From Kalaharituber pfeilii (taxonomy: Eukaryota > Ascomycota > Pezizomycetes > Pezizales > Pezizaceae), in NCBI GenBank assembly GCA_015179045.1, contig WHUZ01000006.1, positions 1 to 64,000 on the forward strand: a DNA stretch of 64,000 nucleotides. The letters are read 5' to 3'. The notes beneath the pieces are model-generated. The model did no database searches. It was not told the origin of the DNA and saw nothing but the letters and a program-made list of their open reading frames with translations. The position numbers were made by a program, and so were the translations under genes. Below, piece by piece: positions 13,110 to 24,180 of the stretch. Within the stretch, counting starts at the first letter, position 1; the number at the start of each line of letters is the position of its first letter.

Positions 13110-13300
13110 TTAAATCCTATTATATTGGATAGCTTGTCTTATGGAATCAACTTTACTGGTTTGAACCAATTGGGCCGGTGGGGATTATTGGATATTTTGT
13201 CTTATTGGATAAAACCCACTTGTCCTGGCCTTATCCAATATAGCAGGCTCGACTTTACTTCTATAGATCCTGGATCCTGGACTCTTGGATATTATATCAA
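13110..13300. repeat. ATTGGATA-rich patch with a perfect hairpin
   Basis: tattggataa (13203-13212) and its exact reverse complement ttatccaata (13231-13240) flank an 18-bp loop. Further copies of attggata or its near variants occur at about 13123, 13186 and 13288, and atcctgg is tandemly doubled near 13266. The density of inverted copies suggests a small transposon remnant or foldback element, but I could not define its ends. Confidence 0.5.
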
Positions 13301-14058
13301 CTACTACTTGTAGGTAGAATTCATATCCCCTATTACAAGTTCTATATGCATAGCAATGTAATACATCCCAAAGTTACACATGAAGTTTACAGATCTAGTA
13401 CTTAAACGGATGTCCCTAAGATTCATGCGCTACGCCCTATGGTACACTACGCTTTCGGAATCATTCTTACCCTTGGTGCTAATCCTATATGTATCTTCCA
13501 GTACAGTTTCTTAAATAATCTTGGTGAATACTAGTATTATCACGGGCCATTGTCATGATATTTGAAACTATATATGCCCACCTGCATTGCGGTCACCTTT
13601 ATATCCTCCACAAGCTGCTCTTCCGTATCTCGAGGTACCTGCTTTAATACATGGCGCGATAATGGAAGCGGACCCTTTCCTATTTTGTCATTCTTTGTTT
13701 GCTCGGCTTTCCTTTAGTTAACGCTGCCTCTCGCCCCCAGCTGCAGGTCAATCAAAAAACATGGAGAGAGATTCTTTGCTGGGAGTGATGGCGTGGGTTG
13801 GAGGGCACTGGGGAGCACTGCGCACAGGCACATATTCCGAGCTCACAAAGTACTTCAATGGCCCCTTTAGTTTTTTCGGCCTCAGCTCCCAATTTTACCA
13901 GCGATGGCATAGTATTTTGGATGCAGGCAGGGGTCCATTTTGCAGTTGCGAATCGCCGTAATTTTACTGTTGTTGCTGTACCTCTAATGTCGATGCTTAC
14001 TTCAAGTTCATTTATGAGGTAAATACACCTGTCTGGCGCTAGTAAAGAACCTCCCATT

Positions 14059-14059
<1 letters not shown>

Positions 14060-14101
<42 letters not shown>
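14060..14101. repeat. Poly-A tract of 42 bases
   Basis: An uninterrupted A run, the longest perfect homopolymer in the window. It directly follows a short protein-like frame (13798-14022, +) that ends 37 bp before it. This could be the tail of a retroposed transcript or just a microsatellite. Confidence 0.9.
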
Positions 14102-14104
<3 letters not shown>

Positions 14105-14538
14105 TTTTGGACCAGACTCTCCCTACAGTCGGGGGTCGCGCCAACCAGACTAATCTATATATGCATCCTCTACTGCTTCTGGAGGAGGGAAAGGTGATTC
14201 AGAAGTTACCAATTATTCCTGTATTGTAGAGTATTATGAGATTATGATTCTCAAGCCGATGAATCGAACTACAGAAATTTTGTGTTCGTACAATAGGAAA
14301 CCATGTTGGTAGCCCCATCGTCAGCCCTATTGGAACCTCCTCATGCACATAGATTGTCGCAAGCCTGGCCTTCTTGCAGGTGATTTCGACTTCCGCATTT
14401 GATATGATCAACTACCCAAATCAGTCAAGCAAAATCGTCTGCCAAGAAAATTATTCAAACTAAAGCTCACAGCTTTAAGCTGGTTCTAGACTTGACAACA
14501 GAAGCTTCACTTTTTTTTCGCCATGCGGATTCGTAACA

Positions 14539-15786
14539 ATGTCACAGAAAACAATTCTACACTGGGTCAGACCAGATATTCATGACGTTCTCGATGAGGC
14601 AGAGTTCAGTGACAACAATCGATTTTTGGAAAACGACGAGTCTGGAGGTGAGATAGATGAAATGACGATGAGGAATCAGAATGAGAATCAGGTATGTATA
14701 TGCTACTGCTGCCGACCCCAACTCATTGATACAGGAGTTCCAATGGCGCCGACTCAGCTAACACCCACTGCGCGTGCTCTATTCAAGGAAGAAGAAGAAG
14801 AAGATGATGATGATGAGCCAGGAATGCAACAAACAGACCTTTCCACCATCTAGTTTGGAACCCTCGCCAAAGCGCGATCCTCCCTATTGTAACGGAAGAA
14901 ACTCCACTCCTCCTAAGCTAACTGGCTCTCCAGTTCTGAAACGCTCCTCAAAATCCACTCCCGCAGTAATGTCCTCGAAATGCCCCGTGTCACGGATCCG
15001 TGAGGCAATTCCCGTACCCACGGTGGGCACCCTGGACCCCCGGTTTGATCTCACGTCCAGTCCTGTGAACGAACGGCAGTCTGCCAAGAATTATGCATTT
15101 TTGGAGAAGTATCGGAAGGAAGAGTTGGAGATGCTGCGTGAGCAGATAAAGAAGACCAAGGGCGAGGAGGAGAAGGAGAAGTTGATGAGGATACTGAAGT
15201 CGATAGTACGTTACAGATCTTGCTTGGCTTTTGATACGTATTTTGGGCCTAGTTCCAAAAAATCTCATTAAATTTATTGTTTTTTGTTTTCCAATCCCCC
15301 CCCACACCCCCTCCCCATTTAGGGCGTGTCAGATTGCCCTTTCCCATGTTCTGCCTTTCGCACGTTTAGGTTATGCATATACTCATCATCTGCAAACATG
15401 TTTGTGTAACAGACCGGCAACACAAAAATTCATTGTTGTAAATGAAATAACATATCTGACTGACCGATAAACTCCCCTTTCATAATCACAGGAATTTAAA
15501 AAACAAAAGCCAAAGAACGTGCTGCGGCGCTGGTCGCCGAGCACAAGAAGCGGACAAAAGAAAAGGTCAAGAGTGAAAAGACGCCGTATTTCTTGAAACG
15601 ATGTATGTTGCTTGCTTTCTCAATCACCTACATATTTTTTGTATTCATAGATAGCATGCTGATATCTGCCTTCGTACATAGCCAAGCAAAAACGATGTTG
15701 CTTAAGGACAAATACTCGAAGATGGGGGAGAAGAATTGGGGCGACTTATGGAGAGGAAAAGGAAATATAAAGCAAAAGGAAGGTAA
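14539..15786 (+). pseudogene. RRP36: RRP36-like rRNA-processing gene, frame broken in several places
   Basis: Rrp36 is an essential nucleolar factor of 18S rRNA maturation (SSU processome). Family landmarks occur in order: acidic stretch EEEEEDDDDEP, FGTLAKA, SSK-VSR-RE, DPRFD, NYAFLEKYR-EE, QIKKTKG-EEK, then EHKKRTKEKV, PYFLKR and KDKYSKMG. They do not lie in one frame. A TAG sits where a Ser codon is expected just before FGTLAKA (14851-14853). A frame change separates FGTLAKA from SSKSTPA. One base is missing in A6 at 15498-15503 after the intron that starts at about 15209. Another is missing in the G run at 15724-15728, beyond which the frame reads a basic C-terminus ending at 15786. Introns are retained (14692-14757; about 15209-15491; one after FLKR), so this is not a processed copy. 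Some breaks may be sequencing errors, but the stop and changes in the conserved core argue for decay. Confidence 0.62.
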
Positions 15787-16026
15787 AATATGCCTTCAGT
15801 ATGCAGGATACAAGGATAATAAATTCGTCTCTTTTATACTTGTATATTGCTAGTATCCTCAAACTCAGAATACAATATTCGAGGGACTAATTTGTTGATC
15901 ACAGCCCCATGGTAGTTTTTATTTTCAGATACACACATCAAGTACCATGTTGAAATACGACAAGAATAGTGGTAAAAACAACGCTACGCAGCAATCACTC
16001 CGTATGAAATACAACAGAATGAACAT

Positions 16027-17715
16027 TTACTTGAAAACTTTGCCATCAGCCCACTTCTTGCCCTGATAATCCTTGTCCCAAGCCCATTGATCCTCAACGA
16101 AAGCCCTATCTTCGAGCTTAGTGGGATCAAGCTTCGTGAACTCATATGATTCCCAATCAGGGGCAACGTCAAAAGCAGGGAGGTGGTCCTGCCCACGGAC
16201 AAGGAAAGCTCCACTGACGATGCTGTTGCTGGACTCTCCGTAAACAGAGAGCGCACCAAAAAGGTGCTTGCGAGAAGCCTCCAGGCGGTTAAAGAAGCCT
16301 CCAATCAAGTTCGAGGTCATGAATGTCAGAGTAAGCTCATCGTTGTACTTATAGTCAACCTTCCAGAGAGAGTACTCTTCTGGCTTGTAGTGCTCCCATA
16401 ACCAGGGGAGGGCCACGCTGCGAGTGTCCTCGTTGGAGTATTTGCGCTTCCAATCATCAAGGGTCAATGTTGCCTTAGGAAGGTGGTCGAGGGGATGCTT
16501 AGGCTTTGGCTCAGCAGGGGCAGCTTCCTCTTCCTCATCGTCCTTAGGTTCTGCTTTCTTCTCTGCCTTTGGAGCAGGCTTAGGGGCTTCCTTCTTCTTC
16601 TCTTCCTTCTTTGGAGGCGTGTACTTAACAGCCTCCTCGATAAAGATAGGCTCACCGGCTTCGTTCTTGTACACGGGCTGGTTAACAATCAATTCGAACC
16701 ACCTGGTAATGGTCGGATGAGCTTGTCTGAAAGCAGCGTCGAAGACCTGAAGGATTAATGGCGGAGTCAGTTGAGTGCTTCTTTGCGAATAATGGTAACA
16801 TGAGGGTTATTGTAGCAGAACTTACAAATTGAAAGCCACGACTAGCAATGCTGGCAACGAAGAGGTCTGCCAAGGTCAACTTCTCAGTGACCAAGAAAGT
16901 TCGGCTCAGAAGGTGCTCCTCAAGTATGTCGACGAGTTTAGTGGTCACAACGACGGCTTCATCAACGCTCTTCTTGATGTATGGATCTTTGCCGATTAGG
17001 GGGCGGAACCACCTTCCTAGAACCGATATGAATTCACTGTTGCCCCACGACATCCACCTTAAGATAGCGGCGTAACTGTCAAATGGATGAAACGTTAGTG
17101 TGTAGACGAGCAAAAGGAGAGAGTCCTACGCACTCTTCTTTGCTCTTCCCCAGTAAGGTTGTCTTCTCATTCTGGGAAACAACTGTTTACTTCCAAATTA
17201 GTGTAAATCTTTGAAGAAAGTTACTTCTGGGCTAGCATCTTTAAGTGCAACAGAGTTCAGAATGAAAATCTCAACAGGCTTGATTTAGACAGGGATAACT
17301 GTAAAGAGATAATATGTCTCATCATATGAATCAAAGAAAAAGGAAACAAACAACGAAAAAGAGAAATGAAACTTGTGAAACATATTTGAGTGGCATAGGC
17401 ACTTACGATAGATTGCAATAGCGATACACTCGGTAAGGACGAAGCCATTGGAGCCTACGAATGTAGGAATCTTCCTCAGGGGATTGACCTTAGCATATTC
17501 CTCTGGTCCAGGAGGATATGTCTCGACAAGTTCGATGTCGAGGCCGTTCTCCTTAGCAATCACCAGAAGGATCCTCGTTCGAGGATTTTCCTAATACAGC
17601 TCTGTCAGTATTTGCGTTCAAGACTACTATGCTGAACCGGAAATTTAGGCTTATAAGTACATCCTAGGACGAGGTGGATTTCTACCTTAAAACCGTAGAT
17701 TTTTCCAAAGGACAT
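16027..17715 (-). CDS. TEF4: Translation elongation factor eEF1B gamma subunit
   Basis: Five exons on the minus strand (17715-17686, 17590-17407, 17182-17134, 17075-16826, 16746-16027) join without phase conflict into 410 aa, the usual length. The start MSFGKIYGFK leads into a glutathione-transferase fold: N-terminal thioredoxin-like part to about residue 80 (NPLRKIPTFVG, LTECIAIAIY), then the helical C-part with YAAILRWMSWGNSEF and LADLFVASIASRGFQF. A Lys/Glu/Ala-rich linker (KKEEKKKEAPKPAPKAEKK) precedes the EF1G domain (HPLDHLPK, LDDWKRKYSNEDTR, LPWLWEHY, GESSNSIVSGAFLVRG, QWAWDKDYQG). The protein scaffolds the guanine-nucleotide exchange complex that recharges eEF1A. It is divergent from uS9m. 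The ending VFK-stop is as expected. Confidence 0.97.
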
Positions 17716-18025
17716 TTTATATGTAAACGCTGCTGTGGAATGATAATGAGGTGCGTCCGACAGAGGAATGAAGTTTCGAGGGAGAGGGTTGGTGGAAGAG
17801 TAAGAGAGGGGATGAGATGAAATTGCGATGAGAACACCCCTCGTATGCCAAGACTTGCCCCTCACAACTCTTTTGGATACCTCATCGAGCCTTGGCATGA
17901 GACTAACCTCGGGGCTTATGTTCATTTGCTTGCAACTAGATTATCTAAGCGAAGGCGGCCTAATAGCGTAAGATAAATACAACAGCCGCACTGAGGTACA
18001 CGAACAATACCCCAAATTTAAAGCA
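17716..18025. promoter_or_regulatory. Bidirectional promoter of eEF1B-gamma and uS9m
   Basis: Only 310 bp separate the two divergent start codons, so both 5' leaders and promoters must fit here. The stretch is unremarkable in composition and holds no other frame worth calling. The pairing of a cytosolic translation factor with a mitochondrial ribosomal protein suggests co-expression, which is inference. Confidence 0.7.
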
Positions 18026-19051
18026 ATGGCGTCGATATGGTCACCGCTTCGGCGGTGCTGCGCCCGCCCACTCTTCGAGGCCTCATTTCGAAGCCTACGT
18101 ACTCCGCTTGCACCGTCCGCCATCCCATGGACAGGCCATTTCCGACCCATCACAAACTCGGCTTCCGTTTCGCAAGAGCCTCTGGGCCAGACCCACGATG
18201 AGTATGTCGTAACTCGCCTAGCACCAGTGTCACCATCATACTTCACCGGCAGTGCCGATTTCTTTGACAACTGGCTGGCCTTGCAAGAGCTACATCGCAA
18301 ATATCAAACTTTACCTGTCGTACCATCAGATGAAGCAACTCGAGTGAGGTGGAAAACATTGCAGCAATACCGGGCAGCTGTGGGCACACAAGTCAAAGCA
18401 GCAAAATACAAGAAAATCGTCAATCTGCTTAACCGTCTCAATCGCATTGAACCTTCTCTGCTTCCACAGGAGGCAAAAATCATGCTGGAAAAATTCAAGC
18501 GAGAGGCAGATACTAACCTTGCAAAGCCAAAAGAACAACAGCTTGACAAGTGGGGAAGAGCTTGTGCTTCTGGGCGCAGGAAAACTTCTATTGCACGTGT
18601 CTGGCTAGTTGAAGGCACTGGGGAGGCTCTCGTCAATGGGAAGCCATTGGCACAGGCATTTCCAAGGATAGTCGACAGAGAGAATGTCATATGGCCATTG
18701 CACGTTACCGACAGGGTTGATAAATATAACATTTGGGCTCTAGTCAAAGGAGGAGGATCGACTGGACAGGCCGAAGCCTTAACTTTGGCAGTCGCAAAAG
18801 CGTTGATGATTCACGAGCCTCTATTGAAGCCTGTACTGAGACGAGGTAATATTTCTATCGGATCGTACCGAGGTATCCTGCTAACAGTTGATCAGCCGGT
18901 TGCGTTACGAGAGATCCTCGTTCGGTCGAAAGAAAGAAGCCTGGTCATGTCAAAGCCCGCAAGATGCCTACATGTAAGTTCGCCCCAATTTGTTATTTCC
19001 TTGGTTTCGATTCAGGGTTGATGCTGATACTCTTCAGGGGTCAAACGTTAA
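18026..19051 (+). CDS. MRPS9: Mitochondrial small-subunit ribosomal protein uS9m
   Basis: Three exons (18026-18845, 18896-18973, 19038-19051) give 303 aa. The first 50 residues are Arg/Ser/Ala-rich without acidic residues early on, consistent with a mitochondrial presequence. A fungal-type central extension precedes the S9 domain: CASGRRKTSIARVWL, NGKPLAQAFPR, and the signature VKGGGSTGQAEALTLAVAKAL region near residues 240-260. Intron 1 (donor GTAATA, branch CTAAC) removes a readable insert and joins LLKPVLRR to AGCVTRDPR. Intron 2 puts Trp-Val-Lys-Arg-stop on a 14-bp last exon, giving the canonical MPTWVKR end, where the basic tail reaches into the ribosomal decoding region. Reading through without splicing would lose the conserved C-terminus. 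Confidence 0.96.
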
Positions 19052-21798
19052 TGCCTTGGTGTACTGGTTGGAGCTTTTTTGCATGTGCCTTACACCAAAC
19101 ACTTTCTGCTTGTGTGGTAGTTTCTCCGAGATGGACATTGTAAAATATCGGTCAGTCCCATGCTCTTTGTTCACTATCTATGTCGCAACTCCCTTGTTCG
19201 TTTGAGTCCAGTCTGTATAATACAAAAATGTGCCGTGCTCAGACGCCGCTGCAATGATCCTTGGCTTTAGGCGGCGGAAGTTGAGTGGGTTTTCCCACAA
19301 ATGTTGATTCGATGGAAAAAATTTTCGCCATGGGAGCCCTTTCAGCACCTACTATTTCAAACTTCAAACGCTGAAAGACGATGTCGTTTGCCAGTTGTCT
19401 TCTTGGAAAGCCAGTATATTTCTTTCCTCAACGATTTGCCTAATTGTATTTCATGACTGTTGATTCGCTCGTCTATGTATCCAAAACCAGAGCAAATATG
19501 GCATATTCCGCTCCATATCCCCACACATAGAAGATTCGAGCAAGAGTTTGCTGGGGCTCCTTGTTTTGCGCCAGGGGAAGTTATCCGTTTCTTTTCCCAA
19601 CGGTCAAATTTCCAAGCATCAGGCAATCTCACGGGTGTGGGCCCGGCTCGTTCATGAAAAAACTTCCAACGCTCTTCGAGAATCGTACAGAGTCCAATAG
19701 GACTCAAATCAGAAACGCGGAAGTGTGCCTCAGCATAGTCTGGTTGCATCCTCAGCATTCCACCCTGCATTTGTGTGCCCTCAATTGCCGAAACTTGAAT
19801 GCAGCAGTGTGTGATGAGCAGACGCCCGGCGCATCTAAATCTCGCATTACCCAACATTTCGCTGCCCATGATGGTTCCTCGCCGCACTGATCGCCCAAGC
19901 CAGTCTCGAACCACGCTTAAGGTGTCCCTTCGCATCTGTCAATACGCCCTATCTCAATCAACTTGCCCATTAAGCTTCACGGCTCCCCCGATTATGACCT
20001 AGGGATTGGCGCATGATGCGGGCAAGTTGGCGATGGCGCAGACAACCCTAATTCTCGACGTCGGCTTGAGTGCCGGCCTGTGATTGGAGATGGAGCCCAT
20101 GGTGGTTCCTGGCTGAATTCGAATTCGTCCTAAGCTGCTCTCTGCGCACGATTTATTGCAATGTTCGAAATTGGGGCTGCAAAATATTACTGGCACTCAT
20201 CACCCCTGCTAGGCTCTCGGTACATTGGGAGGTAGTTACACAGAGCCGGAAATTAGCATCGTTCTAGAAGCTCTTGTCTGCTTCTATGGGATCAGACCCT
20301 CGATCGCCAGGGGCGCGTGATTGTTCCACAGCTGGCCACTGTGGGTCCCACTGGATGTCTGTTCGCGAGTGTGGAGAGCTTGGTCAGCCGCCTATGATAC
20401 GCGTATTGCACTCTAAATCAGCAGTCGGCTCATTGAAACTTCGAACCTCACTGAAACCGGACCTTGCAGTGGTGATCATATGCGCTCCAGCCACTCCAAG
20501 CAATCGCCCAATAATGTTTGTGCGAACTAAGGCCGGGGCTTTGTGTGCCGTCTCAGGCATTTCTTGACGCGTCAGGCGAACTAGCGTGCTGCGTAATGTA
20601 CGGTAATCACCTTTTCGCCCTAAGGATGCGCCACACTTGTTTCTGTGAAACATGACCAGGGCTCAATTGAGACATTCTACCTAGAATTTATTAGGTTCTG
20701 AACTCCCTCGCCGACGCCGCGATGTGCGCTACACTCGCGCAATTAAACTGCGCACAGAAATGGGCACGAGGTCAGGGGGGGTCACCAGTGACTATGCAGC
20801 CATTGACTAAGGACGGATATATAAAAATAATGAAGGTCTCAGAATTGCATATTGAAAATCGTTAAGGGTCCTGGCGATGCATCTCCTAATCCACGTTTTC
20901 TTCATTTAGCGACCCAAGAGGGACAGGCGCGAGTGGGTGTGGTTTGGGCGCATGGCAAGGGAAAGGGGCTTATGATTTCATTCGGTGCGTCATAATGGGA
21001 TCTGGGCTCATAGCAACAATAGTGCTGTAATTTCGTTATGCATGGAAATTGGGGAAGATGGGGCTGTCTGCGCACCCCGGCAGATTCCTCGTCATGTGTG
21101 ATCCCTTCCGTCGGGATGCACGAAGGATTACGAAGTTGCTACTCAGCGCCAGAAGAGGGCTGCAGAGAAGATGCTGAATGTGGCTGTGTTTATTCCTGGA
21201 GATCCGCACCCGCGGCATGAGGCGATAGGTTCAACAGTGATAGTCTGGGTTGCACTACCCTCGTAAACAGTGATCGCGACAGCCTCAACCTATTTACAGC
21301 ACGCGGCGATTGACCGTCTCGTCGATTGTCCGAAGGCCCTGGAAGCCGCTGCGGACCGTGACTGGGCTCGGGCGTGGCCGTGGATCGTTTTGGAAATGGC
21401 CTCCGGGACTGGCTGGGCTTCCTTGCACGCTCTGGCTCGGGCGTTGCTTTTTCCCCGGGGCCAATTTCTGAGCTGTATGATAGTTTGCACGGCGGAGGAC
21501 ATATGCCAGCGTCTGCGCTGGGCGGCGGTGCAGGCATGGGCTGCGGCGCCCAATCGAGAATCGGCGCGGAGATGGTGCATGCAGCGATGGGGGGTTCGGT
21601 AGTGGTCGCGGTCGGCCGGCGTGGTGTCTCATCTTGTCCTGTCTCGTGCGACTGCTCCCCACCGCACAACCCTAATTGCCCGGCCAGGCGTGCATCGCCA
21701 ACCCGCCCGCCTGCAGACTGCACCCCTCGCCCCAGGCCCGCGAGGAGCAAGCGCATGCTGTCCCTTGCCCTCTGCCCTCCGTCGCGCTACCCGTGTGT

Positions 21799-21829
<31 letters not shown>

Positions 21830-23006
21830 CACGGCCCACCGTCCTCCGCCGTTCCCGGTGGCACCCGCCCCTGGTGAAGACGACATGTTTGAGAGAAGAG
21901 CGGCCTCACCACACCCGTCATGGCCTCATTTCGTGGCACTCGCCGCGTCTGCTGGCCTCCTGCTCCGTAGTAGGCGGCATGGCATAGCAGGGAGCGTGAT
22001 CTAGGCCCAGCACCCAGCACGATGCTTCCCCCCTTCACCGCCGCAAGCCCTCCCTCAATTGCGTCCTCCTTGTGCTAATACCTGTGTTCGTCTCCCAATT
22101 TTGTATGCACCTTTGCCTCATTCCATGACCGCAATCTCGTTATAATTTTCCCTGCAATTGTCTGCTTCCCTCGTAACTACACTCTTCTGGCTAGTTTCGG
22201 GAAATCTGAGGCTTCCGAGACCGTCCTCAGAGAGAGACCGTACCCATCCCTTCTGTTCACCCACCCCAGACTCACGCCCTCATTTTGCTCCCAATCATGA
22301 GCATAGTCTAAGTCGCCTCACGATCCAATCGGAGCCTCGCAGGGCGAAGGGGCTCACCCCCTCCCGCTTCCCCCTCGCCCCATCTTCCTTTATGAAGCCA
22401 AGCCAGGTTCGTGACCATGCCGTCCTCACACCTATGATATCCCTTCCCCTTCCCTAGGCTTGCGGTGGTTCGAGACTGGGTTTGCGGCCTCGATCTCGGT
22501 TATACTCCTCCTGGTTTTGAACCCGGGCCCTAGGGAGCAGCAACCATCCAGTAGCAGTCACGCAACGAGTCTGAGAAAGACATACTTGATAGTCCTAGGT
22601 TCAATTGTCATACGTCAAAGTTAGGGCCGTTGTACGAGGAGAATCAAAAAGGGAACAGCATTTCTTCCCACCCCGGCACACCGCTTGGTCTGCTTGTCAT
22701 TCGCCAATAGTCCCAGGCCGGCATCCTTATTCAAGGATACATATAGTTGGCTAGCGGCCGCTGCTTGAACAAAGTATCGTGAACAGCACCATTGGCTCAT
22801 CTCTCAAGCTTTATCCATACACATTACCGTACGGCAGCTGCAAACTACAGCCTAGGTCGCAACACCGTTCATTCTTTACAGGAAGCACCCCATTCCAGTT
22901 ATTCACGCTGTCGACTACTACTGTTCTTTATCCTGCTGCTGCTGCAGCAACGGCGCTCGCGAACGAGTTAGCTGTCTCATCTACAGATACACTAGTCTTG
23001 CGTGGA
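19052..23006. other. Intergenic region with GC-rich block
   Basis: Nothing recognisable is coded here. The longest frame (19357-19935, -) has no family resemblance. From about 21250 to 21900 the DNA is strongly GC-rich, producing many overlapping chance frames on both strands. It includes an exact 4-copy tandem repeat of cccaccg at 21799-21826. About 22150-22450 is C/T-rich and close enough to the next gene to be promoter or leader. An in-frame ATG at 22779 would extend the next protein by 76 residues. Confidence 0.5.
21799..21826. repeat. Tandem repeat, unit cccaccg x4
   Basis: Four exact 7-bp copies, followed by degenerate ones (ccccacggcccaccg), in the GC-rich block upstream of the 23-kb gene. 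Confidence 0.88.
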
Positions 23007-24180
23007 ATGGAGAGCAGTGAACGAATCCGCCCAACATCCCGCGCATTTGACGACGTCCCTCGTTCACACCACCGACGGCGTATGCAAGACGACCAAACAG
23101 CCTATTCGGACGACTCTTCTCACCAGTTCACCAGTCCTTTGCACAGTTCTCCTATGGGCTACCAGTCTGACTACTCTCCCCAGGCGGGACATAGACAGCA
23201 GCAGTCTTTTCCCCCTTATTCTTCGAACATGATGTACAGCCTGCCACAGTCTCCTTCTGTCACTGCCCATTCATACAGTACCATTCAGTCATACCCAGCG
23301 CATCGCCAGAATGCAGCAATTGAGGTTCTCACTTCCCAGTTTGGCATTCCACCGTACTATGTTCCAGAGTCAGGGCCTGGCACCAACGTCGGTGTTTCAA
23401 GTCAACAATCAACACAGTCTCAATACTATACACAGAGTTCGCCATCGAGATTGCCGCAATCATACACCTCTAGTATACATGAGTTAACTCAGCAGCCACA
23501 ACAACCATCCACAATTGAGCCTGCAGCAGAAGATTCTGATTACAGCCAACAAAGTCAGAACGCAGCTTTTGAGGAGGCATACAGCCGATATCAAACGGCG
23601 CTTAGGGGAACGTTTCAGAACATGCGCGATGGGAGATTGTTAGAAGCTGGCCATTCGTTACTAGAATTATCGAACTGGCTTTTGTCAAACGCAGTTGATT
23701 TGGGTATGTTACACAGGGCGTTTTTTTAAGCTTAGCCCCAAAACAGGAAGTTATTGATTGATGTACTGAAAGTAGTATCAGGCCTCGTTCGGGACGAGCA
23801 GGAATTATATGCAGACCGGACGCGTCTATGGAACGAGTTCAATATATGTTGGCTTTCTGTTCTCGCGAAGGAGAAGGAGTTTATCCACGTCATAATGGGA
23901 GGTCAGCAGCTGCAAGCACCTAAAGCAATTCTAAGAGAGGAGCAACTGCAACAATTGGGTTCTGAATTAATACGACTTTGCGATAACATGGAAAGGCATG
24001 GTTTGGTCGATTATCAGATGGGCGTTTGGGAGGAGGAAATTCTCGACTGTGAGTGTCCATTTAGCAAAACGCACCTTGTCGGTAGCCCTCAAACTGATTA
24101 TAATCATCGCAGCCATCCAAGAATGTCTTGACTTGCTAGAGCGGCATTATGGTCACTATCCAGCTCCCCGGAATTCTTAA
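23007..24180 (+). CDS. Conserved fungal protein of unknown function, Gln/Ser-rich N-terminus
   Basis: Three exons (23007-23703, 23782-24048, 24113-24180) give 343 aa. Residues 1-200 are Ser/Gln/Tyr/Pro-rich and probably disordered (QQSFPPYSS, SQQSTQSQYYTQSS). From about residue 185 it becomes an ordered helical region: FEEAYSRYQTAL, LLEAGHSLLELSNWLL, VDLG joined over intron 1 to LVRDEQELYADR, RLWNEFNICWL, LIRLCDNMERHGLVDYQMG and VWEEEILD, then SIQECLDLLERHYG after intron 2. The pattern looks like a conserved Pezizomycotina family, but I cannot name a function. The start at 23007 (MESSERIRPTSRAFDDVP) was chosen because the upstream in-frame ATG (22779) adds a low-complexity segment. The Gln-rich tail plus a helical domain would suit a transcription-associated factor, which is only a guess. 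Confidence 0.8.

Noticed and set aside
19357..19935. 192-aa frame on the minus strand
   Set aside because: No recognisable domain, no codon or motif support, and isolated between genes; most likely chance.
21190..22038. Several frames over 100 aa on both strands
   Set aside because: GC-rich composition lowers stop frequency; the translations are low-complexity shadows of one another and resemble no family.
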